From the NCBI RefSeq assembly GCF_003254665.1, contig NZ_QHGY01000005.1, positions 186,001 through 250,000 of the forward strand: a DNA stretch of 64,000 nt, in the 5' to 3' direction. The translations under genes were made by a program, and so were the position numbers. A model generated the notes under the pieces. That model was not told where the DNA came from. It was given only the letters and a program-made list of their open reading frames with translations, and did no database searches. The DNA is from Billgrantia lactosivorans. GTDB lineage: Bacteria; Pseudomonadota; Gammaproteobacteria; Pseudomonadales; Halomonadaceae. Numbering within the stretch: position 1 is the first letter of the stretch; every line of letters begins with the position of its first letter. This document shows positions 26,841 through 36,408 of the stretch, piece by piece.

Positions 26841-28212
26841 GGGCCACCTCGAGCGCCGCCAGCAGCTTTTCGTGAATCCCGCCGAAGCCGCCGTTGGACA
26901 TCACCACGATGCGGTCGAGCGGACGCGCCTCAGCCACCAGGGCCGCCACCAGGGCGTCGATGTCCTCCTCGAGCTGCGCCGGCACGGGGCTGGCCTGCAC
27001 CACCGGCTCCAGCGACCAGTCGAGGCCCGGCGGCTGGTACCAGTAGACCCGGTCGGCGGCGGCAACGCTCGCCGTCAGGCGGTCGCGCATGGTGCCCAGA
27101 CGCATGGTGTTGGAGCGTGGCTCGATCACCGCCAGCAGGCGTCCCCGAGGCGTGGCGGCGCGTAGCCCCTCGAGGGTGGCGGCGAAGGCGGTGGGGTGGT
27201 GGGCGAAATCGTCGACGACCTGGATGCCGGCGACCTCGCCGCGTACCTCCTGGCGGCGGCGCGGCGTCTCGAAGCGCGACAGCGCGGCGCAGCCCCGCGC
27301 CAGGTCGACGCCACAGACGTGAGCCGCGGCGAGTGCCGCCAGGGCGTTACGGGCGTTGTGCGTGCCGGTCAGCGCCCAGTCGACCACGGCATCCTCGTTC
27401 GCCTCGCCCTGCTGGTGAATCACCCGGAAACGCGAGGCGTCGTCGCGCTCCAGCGCCAGGCGCCAGGGGCTCTCGGGGGCGCTGCCGAAGCGCTCCACCG
27501 GCGTCCAGCAGCCCATCGCGAGCACGCGCTCCAGCGCCGCTTCGCCATCGGCCACCAGCAGCCGACCGCGCCGCGGCACGGTGCGCACCAGGTGGTGAAA
27601 CTGGCGCTCGATCGCGGCGAGGTCGGCAAAGATATCGGCGTGGTCGAACTCCAGGTTGCCGAGGACGGCGATCTCGGGGCGGTAGTGGACGAACTTGGAG
27701 CGCTTGTCGAAGAAGGCGGTGTCGTACTCGTCGGCCTCGACCACGAATGGGCCGCCGACGGCGCCGAGACGCGCCGACACGCCGAAGTTGCGCGGCACGC
27801 CGCCGATCAGGAAGCCCGGCGCCAGGCCGGCCGACTCCAGCAGCCACGCCAGCAGGCTCGCCGTGGTGGTCTTGCCGTGGGTGCCGGCCACGGCGATGAC
27901 CCGGCGTCCGGGCAGCACGTGCTCGGCCAGCCACTGCGGGCCGGAGACGTAGGGGATGCCCTGGTCGAGCAGCGCTTCCACCTCGGGGTTGCCGCGCGAC
28001 AGCGCATTGCCCACCACCACCAGGTCGGGGCGCGGCGTCAGGTTGGCCTCGGCATAGCCTTCATGCAGGCCGATGCCGGCCTCTTCGAGCTGGGTGCTCA
28101 TCGGCGGGTAGACGCCCGCGTCCGAGCCGGTGACGGCATGCCCCAGGTCGCGCGCCAGCAGGGCCAGGCTACCCATGAAGGTGCCGCAGATACCGAGAAT
28201 ATGAAGGTGCAT
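26833..28212 (-). CDS. mpl: UDP-N-acetylmuramate:L-Ala-gamma-D-Glu-meso-DAP ligase
   Basis: Mpl re-attaches recycled murein tripeptide to UDP-MurNAc in peptidoglycan recycling. The 459-residue Mur-ligase has the N-terminal Rossmann start [17 protein letters not shown] and the ATP loop [13 protein letters not shown] at about residues 106-118. It also has [19 protein letters not shown] and the C-terminal domain with DFAHHPTA. The FDKRSKF segment separates Mpl from MurC, which is at 58029-59468. It overlaps ubiX and is divergent from the phosphofructokinase gene. Confidence 0.96.
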   Translation of the reverse strand: MHLHILGICGTFMGSLALLARDLGHAVTGSDAGVYPPMSTQLEEAGIGLHEGYAEANLTPRPDLVVVGNALSRGNPEVEALLDQGIPYVSGPQWLAEHVLPGRRVIAVAGTHGKTTTASLLAWLLESAGLAPGFLIGGVPRNFGVSARLGAVGGPFVVEADEYDTAFFDKRSKFVHYRPEIAVLGNLEFDHADIFADLAAIERQFHHLVRTVPRRGRLLVADGEAALERVLAMGCWTPVERFGSAPESPWRLALERDDASRFRVIHQQGEANEDAVVDWALTGTHNARNALAALAAAHVCGVDLARGCAALSRFETPRRRQEVRGEVAGIQVVDDFAHHPTAFAATLEGLRAATPRGRLLAVIEPRSNTMRLGTMRDRLTASVAAADRVYWYQPPGLDWSLEPVVQASPVPAQLEEDIDALVAALVAEARPLDRIVVMSNGGFGGIHEKLLAALEVAHG

Positions 28213-28405
28213 GGAGTTCCGACCTTAAATCACCAGGTAGAGCTGGCGGGCCATGCCCGCCGGAAAGGAACCGGCAGACTAGCACGGCGCGGCGGCGCCC
28301 CTCCAGCGGCGTGCAGGTTCGCCGCCTTTCGTCTAAAATGTCTCGCCTTGTCGTGAAGCATGAAACGGATACTTCCCCGCACGAGACCAGGAGCACGCAA
28401 GCCCC

Positions 28406-29665
28406 ATGGCCCAGCATAACGCCTTCTACGCCCAGTCCGGCGGTGTCACCGCCGTGATCAACGCCAGCGCCTGCGGCGTGATCGAAGCCTGTCGCCAACA
28501 CGCCGACCGCATCGGCAAGGTCTATGCCGGACACAACGGCATCATCGGCGCCCTGACCGAGGACCTGATCGACGTCAGCCAGGAGTCGGACGAGGCGATC
28601 GCCGCCCTGCGCCATACCCCCGGCGGCGCCTTCGGCTCCTGCCGCTACAAGCTCAAGGACATCGAGAGCCACCGCGCCCAGTACGAGCGGCTGATCGAGG
28701 TGTTCAAGGCGCACGACATCCGCTACTTCTTCTACAACGGTGGCGGCGACAGCGCCGACACCTGCCTCAAGGTCTCGCAGCTTTCCGAGAAGATGGGCTA
28801 TCCGCTGACGGCGATCCACGTGCCCAAGACGGTGGACAACGACCTGCCGATCACCGACAACTCGCCGGGCTTCGGCAGCGTGGCCAAGTACATCGCCACC
28901 TCCACCCTGGAAGCCTCGCTGGACATCGCCTCCATGTGCGCCACCTCGACCAAGGTCTTCGTGCTCGAGGTGATGGGCCGCCACGCCGGCTGGATCGCCG
29001 CCGCCGGCGCCCTGGCCGGCGAAGGCGAGGGCCAGCCGCCCCACCTGGTGATCTTCCCCGAGGTGCCCTTCGAGCGCGGCAAGGTCATGGCCCGCGTCGA
29101 GGAGTGCGTGCAGAAGTACGGCTACTGCGTGATCGTGGTCTCCGAGGGGGCACGCTACGAGGACGGCACCTTCCTTGCCGACTCGGGTAACACCGATGCC
29201 TTCGGCCACCGCCAGCTGGGCGGCGTGGCGCCCACCCTCGCCGGCATGGTCAAGCAGGACCTCGGCTACAAGTACCACTGGGCGGTGGCCGACTACCTGC
29301 AGCGCGCGGCACGCCACCTCGCTTCGCGCACCGACGTGGAGCAGGCCTATGCCGTGGGCCAGCAGGCGGTGGAACTGGCGATCGCCGGCAAGAACGCCAT
29401 GATGCCGGCCATCAAGCGCGTCAGTGACACCCCCTACGAGTGGCGCATCGAGTCCGCGCCGCTGGCCGAAGTGGCCAATCGCGAGAAGTTCATGCCGCGC
29501 GAGTACATCCGCGAGGATGGCTTCGGCATTACCGAGGCCTGCCGTCGCTACCTGGCCCCGCTGATCCAGGGCGAGGACTACCCGCCGTACGAGAACGGGC
29601 TGCCCAAGGTGGCGAGCCTCAAGCTGGCCAAGGCCGAGCGCAAGCTGCCCGCGTTCAAGCTCTGA
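28406..29665 (+). CDS. pfp: Pyrophosphate-dependent 6-phosphofructokinase
   Basis: This enzyme interconverts fructose 6-phosphate and fructose 1,6-bisphosphate using PPi instead of ATP, and is reversible. The 419-residue product has GGGDS at 112-116 where ATP enzymes have GGDGS, which puts an acidic residue at the donor-discriminating position. It has PKTVDND at 140-146 in place of the GTIDND of ATP-type enzymes. Both are features of PPi-PFKs. VMGRHAGWIA is the fructose-phosphate site. The start follows AGACCAGGAG. It lies beside a kinase/phosphatase-like gene and ppa, which hydrolyses its phosphoryl donor. A terminator hairpin follows. Confidence 0.9.
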   Translation: MAQHNAFYAQSGGVTAVINASACGVIEACRQHADRIGKVYAGHNGIIGALTEDLIDVSQESDEAIAALRHTPGGAFGSCRYKLKDIESHRAQYERLIEVFKAHDIRYFFYNGGGDSADTCLKVSQLSEKMGYPLTAIHVPKTVDNDLPITDNSPGFGSVAKYIATSTLEASLDIASMCATSTKVFVLEVMGRHAGWIAAAGALAGEGEGQPPHLVIFPEVPFERGKVMARVEECVQKYGYCVIVVSEGARYEDGTFLADSGNTDAFGHRQLGGVAPTLAGMVKQDLGYKYHWAVADYLQRAARHLASRTDVEQAYAVGQQAVELAIAGKNAMMPAIKRVSDTPYEWRIESAPLAEVANREKFMPREYIREDGFGITEACRRYLAPLIQGEDYPPYENGLPKVASLKLAKAERKLPAFKL

Positions 29666-29685
29666 GCCGCCCCCGGCCTCGCGCA

Positions 29686-29709
29686 AAGCCCCCGCCCCGG
29701 CGGGGGCTT
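29686..29709 (+). terminator. Terminator after the PPi-phosphofructokinase gene
   Basis: Perfect 11-bp stem AAGCCCCCGCC with a two-base loop, followed by a weak T-rich stretch. It lies between two convergent genes and may act in both directions. Confidence 0.75.
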
Positions 29710-29734
29710 CGTCGTTATCGCGACGGGGCGGGGC

Positions 29735-31498
29735 TCACCGCAGCAGCCAGGAGAGTACCAGCAGCAGCAGCAGGATACCCGCCACGCCCTGCCAGAAGTT
29801 GGCCGGCTCGCGCAGCAGCCGGCGTGGGTCGCGGCGCTTCGGGCGGCCGCGGCCGTCGTGATGCCGCAGCGCATAGAGCAGCTCGGACATGCGCCGGAAG
29901 CGCAGCGAACGCTGGGGATCGAGGGCGCGACGCAGGGTGTCGTCGAGCTGCGCCGATATCTCGGGATTGTACAGCCGGGCGCTGCGATAGCTCAGCTGCT
30001 CGAGGTCGGTATGGCGGCGCAGCCGATCCGGGCTCAGCTCGTAGGGCAGTTCCCCGGTCAGCAGCCAGTAGATCGTCGAGGCCAGCGAATACTGGTCGCT
30101 GCGCCGACCGACGCTGTCGTCCAGCGCATACTCCGGCGCGCTGTGCTCCGAGAGGCCGGTCTGGCGGGCCAGTTCCCGGGAGCGCCGGTGGCCGTCCAGG
30201 TCGCGCATGTGGCAGGCGCTGAAGTCGGTCAGCACCACTTGGCCGTGGGTGTCGATCAGGATGTTGTCGGGGTGGATGCGCTGGTGCAGCACCTCGCGAT
30301 GGTGGAGGGCCTGGACCGCCTTGCCCAGTTGCATCGCGATATCGAGTCGCTGGGCCAGGCTGGCCTGGGGATGGCGCCGAGCCCACTCGGTCAGGGTCAT
30401 GCCTTCGACGTAGGCCATCAGGTAGTAGAGGTAGCGCCGCGGGCGGGAGGACTCCATGACCCGGGCCACGAAGGGCGACTTGACCCGCTCCACCACCCAC
30501 TGCTGCAGCAGGAAGTGCTCCAGGTAGGCGTTGCGGTTGGAGAGCTCGGGGCTCGGGGCCTTCATGACCATCTCGCGCTCGGTGCGGCTGTCGCGGACCC
30601 GATAGACCCGCGACTGGGCGGTGCGCGACAGCACCTCCTGCACCTCCATGCCGTCGATCCGCTCACCGGGGGAGAGTTCGGGGGGGATCGGCAGGTCGCC
30701 GTAGATCCGCCCGGGGTGGTCCCGTTCGACCTCGGGCAGCTGGTCGATGCGCACCAGCTGGAAGCAGAACTGGTCGGCGCCGTAGCCCCGCTCCTGGGCC
30801 CGCTCCCGTGCCGCCGCGGCCAGCCGCTCGCAGGCCGCATCGAGGTCGCTGGCGTCCTCGCGGATCAGGCGCACGTAGTCGGACGGCATCAGGGTGCCGC
30901 GCACCGCCTGGGTCGTGAACAGGAAGATATCGCCCTGTTTCAGCGGCACCTGCATGTGGTCGATGTCGATGCTGCCGTCCAGCCCCAGCGCCCGGGACGG
31001 GTAGCGGTAGCCGCCCAGGTCGCTGACATGATCGCGGGTGAGCTGCTCGAACTCGGCGCCGCGCAGGCGAAAGACCAGGGTGTCGCCCATGTGAAACAGG
31101 TAGGCGTCACGCCCGCGGTAGACCATGGCGGAGAGCGAAGCGACGTAGCTGCCCCCCTCGACGAGGCTGCTCTGGCTGTAGCACCAGCCGTTCAGCGCCC
31201 GCAGCACGCGGGTCGCCGAGGTCTTCACGTCCCAGTGATCCGGCGTGGAGAAGTAGTCGGCCAGGAATCCCCGCACGCTGAGGTCCCCGGCCTGCTTGGC
31301 GATGGCATTGCGTGAACTGGTGTCGCTGATCACCGCGCAGGCGCCCTTGGCGGCGGATTGAGCGGCCTCGCTGGGGATGCGCACCGACATGGAGCTGCGA
31401 TGACGCCGCCGATCCGGCGCCACGAACGCCTGGCCGACGCTCAACGCCAGTCGATTGGAGGGCACGACGCGCTCCTTCATGATATCGCCACTGATCAC
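29735..31498 (-). CDS. PP2C-like / protein-kinase-like fusion with C-terminal membrane anchor, both domains degenerate
   Basis: The 587-residue protein has three parts: a PP2C-type domain (about 15-255), a Ser/Thr kinase-type domain (about 280-540) and a hydrophobic C-terminal helix (about 570-587). In the PP2C part the HMGDTLVFRL and LTRDH segments remain. The usual N-terminal Asn-Gln-Asp is gone, DG is DT (59-60) and TDG is TQA (196-198). In the kinase part Lys313 (VMK) and Asp425 (DFS for DFG) remain, but the catalytic loop reads HQRIHPDN (405-412). Arginine there replaces the catalytic aspartate, and no glycine-rich loop is seen. It is probably catalytically weak or dead. The GTG at 31498 follows a GGAG; an ATG at 31480 is the alternative. 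Confidence 0.8.
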   Translation of the reverse strand: MISGDIMKERVVPSNRLALSVGQAFVAPDRRRHRSSMSVRIPSEAAQSAAKGACAVISDTSSRNAIAKQAGDLSVRGFLADYFSTPDHWDVKTSATRVLRALNGWCYSQSSLVEGGSYVASLSAMVYRGRDAYLFHMGDTLVFRLRGAEFEQLTRDHVSDLGGYRYPSRALGLDGSIDIDHMQVPLKQGDIFLFTTQAVRGTLMPSDYVRLIREDASDLDAACERLAAAARERAQERGYGADQFCFQLVRIDQLPEVERDHPGRIYGDLPIPPELSPGERIDGMEVQEVLSRTAQSRVYRVRDSRTEREMVMKAPSPELSNRNAYLEHFLLQQWVVERVKSPFVARVMESSRPRRYLYYLMAYVEGMTLTEWARRHPQASLAQRLDIAMQLGKAVQALHHREVLHQRIHPDNILIDTHGQVVLTDFSACHMRDLDGHRRSRELARQTGLSEHSAPEYALDDSVGRRSDQYSLASTIYWLLTGELPYELSPDRLRRHTDLEQLSYRSARLYNPEISAQLDDTLRRALDPQRSLRFRRMSELLYALRHHDGRGRPKRRDPRRLLREPANFWQGVAGILLLLLVLSWLLR

Positions 31499-31616
31499 CG
31501 CTCGCTCCGCATGGCTGGCCGAACCGCCTGACGACGGTCATCATACACGGTTGCGGGCCACGCAACCTGTCAACCAAAGCCCAAGCCGCCCCCTTCCCAC
31601 CCTCACCTATGTCGCA

Positions 31617-31646
31617 TTGGTAATCCCCGGGCCTGGTCCGTATAAT
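31617..31646 (+). promoter_or_regulatory. Sigma-70 promoter of ppa
   Basis: TTGGTA at 31617-31622 and TATAAT at 31641-31646, spaced 18 bases, 51 bases before the ppa start codon. The perfect -10 box suggests strong expression. Confidence 0.65.
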
Positions 31647-31696
31647 TCTGCGCATTTTGCGGTGTCTTCACTTTTCGCCCAACGAAGGAAGCGACG

Positions 31697-32227
31697 ATGA
31701 ACTTCGATCACATCCCCGCCGGCAAGGAACTCCCTAACGACATCTACGTCGCCATCGAGATCCCTGCCAACCACGCTCCGATCAAGTACGAGATCGACAA
31801 GGAGATGGGCGCTCTTCTGGTTGACCGCTTCATGGCCACGCCGATGTTCTACCCGGCCAACTACGGCTTCATTCCGCACACCCTGGCCGACGATGGCGAT
31901 CCCCTCGATGCCCTGGTGGTCACGCCCTACCCGGTCCAGGCCGGCAGCATCATCCGTGCCCGCCCGGTCGGCATCCTCAACATGACCGACGAGGCCGGGG
32001 AAGACGCCAAGCTGGTCTGCGTGCCCCACGCCAAGCTGACCACGCTCTACGACGACGTTCAGGAGGTCACCGACCTGCCCGAGCTGCTGCGCCAGCAGAT
32101 CGCGCACTTCTTCGAGAACTACAAGGATCTCGAGAAGGGCAAGTGGGTGAAGGTGGAGTCCTGGGAGGGCGCCGATGCCGCCCACAAGGCCATCGAGAAG
32201 GCCGTCGCGGCCTACGAGAAGGACTGA
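31697..32227 (+). CDS. ppa: Inorganic pyrophosphatase (family I)
   Basis: Cytoplasmic soluble pyrophosphatase hydrolyses PPi to phosphate and pulls biosynthetic reactions forward. At 176 residues it is the usual bacterial length. The active-site region [10 protein letters not shown] carries the metal-binding aspartates, and [10 protein letters not shown] and KWVKVESW are typical. The start has AAGGAAG upstream. It sits close to the PPi-phosphofructokinase, so the cell must balance PPi use and PPi destruction at this locus. A perfect 14-bp hairpin follows. Confidence 0.98.
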   Translation: MNFDHIPAGKELPNDIYVAIEIPANHAPIKYEIDKEMGALLVDRFMATPMFYPANYGFIPHTLADDGDPLDALVVTPYPVQAGSIIRARPVGILNMTDEAGEDAKLVCVPHAKLTTLYDDVQEVTDLPELLRQQIAHFFENYKDLEKGKWVKVESWEGADAAHKAIEKAVAAYEKD

Positions 32228-32240
32228 CGCTGCCGGCCAT

Positions 32241-32272
32241 CGCACGGGCCGCCCTTCGGGGCGGCCCGTGCG
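32241..32272 (+). terminator. Hairpin after ppa
   Basis: Perfect 14-bp stem CGCACGGGCCGCCC with a TTCG tetraloop, 13 bases after the ppa stop. The stem is very stable but the following T-tract is weak. Confidence 0.75.
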
Positions 32273-32424
32273 CTTGGATGCGACATCGGGGCGCAGGGAA
32301 GATGCCCCCACCGCGGTTCTCTCGCCGACGCCGCCTGGGTTATCCTTGCATGTGACCGGGCGGGAACTCGGTATCCCGCTTCGGGTCCTTCTTACGCGTT
32401 CTCGTTTGCAGAAGGTGCCTAGCG

Positions 32425-34290
32425 TTGCCCAGCCCTGTTCGCGTCATCCGCCTGCTCTGCTGCCTGCTGCTCTGGCTGCCGCTGGCCGCCCACGCCCAGT
32501 GGTTCTCTTCGTCCAGCGGCGAGGACGAATTCCTCCCGGTGATGGAGGCCTTCCAGCCCAGCGCCTGGCACGATGGCGAGACCCTCTACGTCGGCTTCGA
32601 AAACGCCGAGGGCTACTACCTCTATCGTCACCGGCTCGAGGTGGAGAGCCGCGACGAGGCGCTCGAGATCGGCGAACCTGACATTCCCGACGGCGAGTTC
32701 AAGAGCGACGAGTTCCTCGGCGACGTCTACGTCTTCTACGATCGCGTGGTCTTCGAGGCACCGCTGGAGGGTGACGCCGAGGGGCCGCTGGACGTCACGG
32801 TCACCTTCCAGGGCTGCGCCGATGCCGGGCTCTGCTACCCGCCCGAGCGGGTCGAGCTGCAGGCTCCCGCCAGTGCCATGCCGGCCGCCTTCGCCGACTG
32901 GCGCGCTGGCGGCAGCGGGAGTGCCGAGCGCGACGCCGAACCGGCCAGCGGCGCCACGCCCCCCGCCCTGCAGAGCGAGGACGGTCGCTTCAGCCGCCTG
33001 ATCGGCGAAGCCAGCCTGCCGCTGGCGCTGGGCCTGTTCTTCCTCGCCGGCCTGGGGCTGACCTTCACGCCCTGCGTGCTGCCCATGGTACCGATCCTCT
33101 CCTCGATCATCGTCGGCCAGCACCCCACGCGCCCGCGCGCCTTCGCCCTCTCGGCCAGCTATGTCGCCGGCATGTCGCTCACCTACGCCGCGGTCGGCGT
33201 GCTGATGGGGCTGTTCGGTGCCGGCCTCAACCTGCAGGCGCACCTGCAGTCCGCCCCCGTGCTGATCGGCTTCGCCCTGCTCTTCGCGCTGTTCGCGCTG
33301 GCGATGTTCGGCGCCTTCGACCTGCGCCTGACACCGCGCCTGGCGCATCGCGTCGATGCCTGGCAGGCGCGTGCCCAGCGCAGCGGTCCGCTGGGCCTCG
33401 CCGGGGCCGGCTCGCTCTCGGTACTGGTCGTCTCGCCCTGCGTCTCGGCTCCGCTGGCCGGCGCCATGGTGTTCATCTCCTCCACCGGCGACGCCCTGAT
33501 GGGCGGCGCCGCGCTGCTGGCGCTGGGCCTGGGCATGGGCGTGCCGCTGCTGCTGGTCGGCACCTTCGGCGCCACCGCCCTGCCGCGCAGCGGCGCGTGG
33601 ATGAACGGCGTCAAGATCGCCTTCGGCATCCTGCTGCTCGGCGTCGCGGTCTGGCTGGTGGAGCGCCTGCTGCCCCCCGCGGTGAGCCTGCTGCTGTGGG
33701 CCGCGCTGGCCATCGGCAGCGCCCTGGCGCTGGGCGCGCTGTCGTTCAACCTGGCCCAGGGTTGGCCGCGGGCACGCCAGGCCGCCGGCCTGCTGCTGCT
33801 GGCCTGGGGTTTCGCGCTGGTGCTCGGCGCCGCCATGGGCGGCAGCGACCCGTTGCGCCCCCTGGCGGCGCTCGGCTCGGCGCCGGCTACCGGCGAAGGC
33901 GCCGACAACGTCGAGATCACCACGGTGGAGGAGCTCGAGGCGCTGCGCGACACCCTGCGGGAGCGCTCGAGCCAGGGCCAGCCTGCCTTCGTGCACTTCA
34001 CCGCCGACTGGTGCATCTCGTGCAAGCAACTGGAGCGCCAGGTCTACCCCGACCCCCAGGTCGCCGAGCCGCTATCGCGGTTCACCCGCATCAACGTCGA
34101 CGTCACCCGCACCGATGCCACCACTCGCGAACTGCTCGACCACTTCGGGCTGTTCGGCCCGCCGAGCCTGCTATTCTTCAGCGGGGAAGACGAGATCCGC
34201 GAAGCCCGCATTCAGGGCGAAGTGCGAGCCGGCGAGCTCGCCAGTCACCTCAACGGGGTGCTCGACTGGTTCGAACGGCAGCGCGGCTGA
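32425..34290 (+). CDS. dsbD: Thiol:disulfide interchange protein DsbD
   Basis: DsbD carries electrons from cytoplasmic thioredoxin to periplasmic DsbC/DsbG and cytochrome c maturation. The 621-residue protein has a signal peptide (1-24) and a periplasmic alpha domain with Cys131 and Cys137 (GCADAGLCYPP). Eight membrane segments follow, with Cys217 in FTPCVLP and another cysteine in VVSPCVSAP. The C-terminal domain is thioredoxin-like with Cys530 and Cys533 (ADWCISCK). All six redox cysteines are present. The start is TTG at 32425 with GAAGG upstream; the signal peptide begins directly after it. Confidence 0.95.
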   Translation: MPSPVRVIRLLCCLLLWLPLAAHAQWFSSSSGEDEFLPVMEAFQPSAWHDGETLYVGFENAEGYYLYRHRLEVESRDEALEIGEPDIPDGEFKSDEFLGDVYVFYDRVVFEAPLEGDAEGPLDVTVTFQGCADAGLCYPPERVELQAPASAMPAAFADWRAGGSGSAERDAEPASGATPPALQSEDGRFSRLIGEASLPLALGLFFLAGLGLTFTPCVLPMVPILSSIIVGQHPTRPRAFALSASYVAGMSLTYAAVGVLMGLFGAGLNLQAHLQSAPVLIGFALLFALFALAMFGAFDLRLTPRLAHRVDAWQARAQRSGPLGLAGAGSLSVLVVSPCVSAPLAGAMVFISSTGDALMGGAALLALGLGMGVPLLLVGTFGATALPRSGAWMNGVKIAFGILLLGVAVWLVERLLPPAVSLLLWAALAIGSALALGALSFNLAQGWPRARQAAGLLLLAWGFALVLGAAMGGSDPLRPLAALGSAPATGEGADNVEITTVEELEALRDTLRERSSQGQPAFVHFTADWCISCKQLERQVYPDPQVAEPLSRFTRINVDVTRTDATTRELLDHFGLFGPPSLLFFSGEDEIREARIQGEVRAGELASHLNGVLDWFERQRG

Positions 34291-34498
34291 TCGCGCCTGC
34301 GGGCATGCGCGACACCCGAGCGAACAGCGTTCCCGATCGGCTGGACATCCCCTGCAATTTTAGGCACACTCCGCCAACAACGCTTATCAAGGCCGATAGA
34401 GACGGCAATGTTCGCCATCTTGCCGCGATCTATTGAAAGTTGGCTTGGGTTGACTGCGCCCTTGCCCACCGCCATCTACCCACCGGTCGAGACTCAAT

Positions 34499-34963
34499 AT
34501 GGATATCCGTAAGGTCAAGAAGCTGATCGAGCTGCTGGAAGAATCCAACATCAGCGAAATCGAGATTCAGGAAGGCGAAGAATCGGTGCGTATCAGCCGC
34601 CACCCCAACGGCGTCAGCTGGCCCCAGGCACCCATGCCGCAGTATGCCGCCCCGCCGGCGGCTCCAAGCCAGGCCGCTGCCCCCGCGCCAAGCGCCGCAC
34701 CCGCCGAGGAAGCCCCGGCCGCCTACCAGGGCCACGCCCTGACCTCGCCGATGGTCGGCACCTTCTATCGCAGCCCGGCGCCGGGTTCGAAGCCGTTCGT
34801 GGAAGTGGGGCAGAGCGTCAAGAAGGGCGAGACCGTGTGCATCGTCGAAGCCATGAAGATGATGAACCAGATCGAAGCCGATCGTGACGGCGTGATCGAG
34901 GCGATCCTGGTCGAGGACGGCGAGCCGGTCGAGTTCGACCAGCCGATGCTCGTCATTTCCTGA
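34499..34963 (+). CDS. accB: Biotin carboxyl carrier protein of acetyl-CoA carboxylase
   Basis: This 154-residue carrier is biotinylated on the lysine in [10 protein letters not shown] and shuttles carboxyl groups between AccC and the carboxyltransferase. An N-terminal helical segment ([17 protein letters not shown]) is joined to the biotinyl domain by an Ala/Pro-rich linker at about 40-80. It is followed by accC after 27 bases in the usual operon. The preceding gap to dsbD is 208 bases and contains AT-richer sequence suitable for a promoter, but I could not fix one with confidence. Confidence 0.97.
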   Translation: MDIRKVKKLIELLEESNISEIEIQEGEESVRISRHPNGVSWPQAPMPQYAAPPAAPSQAAAPAPSAAPAEEAPAAYQGHALTSPMVGTFYRSPAPGSKPFVEVGQSVKKGETVCIVEAMKMMNQIEADRDGVIEAILVEDGEPVEFDQPMLVIS

Positions 34964-34990
34964 TCATTCACCGACACTGGCGGACTCCCT

Positions 34991-36331
34991 ATGCTGGACA
35001 AGGTTCTCATCGCCAACCGCGGCGAGATCGCCCTGCGAATCCTGCGCGCCTGCAAGGAGCTGGGCATCAAGACTGTCGCGGTGCACTCCAAGGCCGACCG
35101 TGAACTGATGCACGTGCGCCTGGCCGACGAGGCCGTGTGCATCGGACCGGCCCCCTCGGCACAGTCCTATCTCAACATCCCGGCGCTGATCAGCGCCGCC
35201 GAGGTCACCGATTCCAGCGCCATCCATCCCGGCTACGGCTTTCTCTCCGAGAACGCCAACTTCGCCGAGCAGGTGGAGCGCTCCGGCTTCGTGTTCATCG
35301 GCCCACGCGCCGAGACCATTCGCCTCATGGGTGACAAGGTCAGCGCCATCGAGGCCATGAAGAAGGCCGGCGTGCCCACCGTGCCCGGCTCGGACGGCCC
35401 GCTGGGCGACGACGAGGGCGACAACGTCACCATCGCCCGGCGCATCGGCTACCCGGTGATCATCAAGGCCGCCGCCGGCGGCGGCGGACGCGGCATGCGC
35501 GTGGTGCACACCGAAGGCCACCTGCTCTCGGCGATCAACGTGACCCGCACCGAGGCCCACGCCGCCTTCGGCGACGGCACGGTCTACATGGAGAAGTTCC
35601 TCGAGCGGCCGCGCCACGTCGAGGTCCAGGTGCTGGCCGACGGCAAGGGCAATGCCATCCACCTCTACGACCGCGACTGTTCGCTGCAGCGCCGCCACCA
35701 GAAGGTCCTGGAGGAGGCGCCCGCTCCCGGCATCGACCCCGAGGCAAGGGCCAGGGTGCTCGAGGCATGCCGCCAGGCTTGCATCGAGATCGACTATCGC
35801 GGCGCCGGCACCTTCGAGTTCCTCTACGAGGACGGCCAGTTCTTCTTCATCGAGATGAACACCCGCGTGCAGGTGGAGCACCCCGTCACCGAGATGGTGA
35901 CCGGCGTGGACATCGTGCGCGAGCAGTTGCGCATCGCCTCGGGCCTGCCGCTGTCGATCCGCCAGGAGGACGTCAAGGTCAACGGCCACGCCTTCGAGTG
36001 CCGCATCAACGCCGAAGACCCGCGCACCTTCATGCCCTCGCCCGGCAAGGTCACCCTCTACCATCCGCCAGGCGGGCTGGGGGTGCGCATGGACTCGCAC
36101 CTCTACACCGGCTACACGGTGCCGCCGCACTACGACTCGCTGATCGGCAAGCTGATCACCTGGGGCGATAGCCGCGAGATCGCGCTGACGCGCATGCGCA
36201 ACGGCCTCGACGAGCTGCTGGTGGAAGGCATCAAGACCAATACCGACCTGCACAAGGACCTGGTCCGCGACGGCCACTTCCAGCAGGGCGGCGTCAATAT
36301 CCACTACCTGGAGAAGAAGCTCGGCTCCTAG
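34991..36331 (+). CDS. accC: Biotin carboxylase subunit of acetyl-CoA carboxylase
   Basis: AccC carboxylates the biotin on AccB using ATP and bicarbonate, starting fatty-acid synthesis. The 446-residue product has the complete ATP-grasp set: [10 protein letters not shown] at the start, [12 protein letters not shown], the glycine-rich [19 protein letters not shown] and the catalytic [14 protein letters not shown]. It is the functional counterpart to the degenerate copy at 8415-9449. It follows accB closely, and a strong hairpin lies downstream at 36360-36385. Confidence 0.98.
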   Translation: MLDKVLIANRGEIALRILRACKELGIKTVAVHSKADRELMHVRLADEAVCIGPAPSAQSYLNIPALISAAEVTDSSAIHPGYGFLSENANFAEQVERSGFVFIGPRAETIRLMGDKVSAIEAMKKAGVPTVPGSDGPLGDDEGDNVTIARRIGYPVIIKAAAGGGGRGMRVVHTEGHLLSAINVTRTEAHAAFGDGTVYMEKFLERPRHVEVQVLADGKGNAIHLYDRDCSLQRRHQKVLEEAPAPGIDPEARARVLEACRQACIEIDYRGAGTFEFLYEDGQFFFIEMNTRVQVEHPVTEMVTGVDIVREQLRIASGLPLSIRQEDVKVNGHAFECRINAEDPRTFMPSPGKVTLYHPPGGLGVRMDSHLYTGYTVPPHYDSLIGKLITWGDSREIALTRMRNGLDELLVEGIKTNTDLHKDLVRDGHFQQGGVNIHYLEKKLGS

Positions 36332-36359
36332 CAAGTCAGCGGAACCGAGAATCGCTCCC

Positions 36360-36385
36360 GGCGGGGTGGCCACGGCCACCCCGCC
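36360..36385 (+). terminator. Hairpin between accC and prmA
   Basis: Perfect 12-bp stem GGCGGGGTGGCC with a two-base loop and no T-tract. It may be an attenuating or processing structure rather than a full terminator. Confidence 0.5.
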
Positions 36386-36408
36386 TGCGTCCTGCACAGG
36401 AGACCGCC

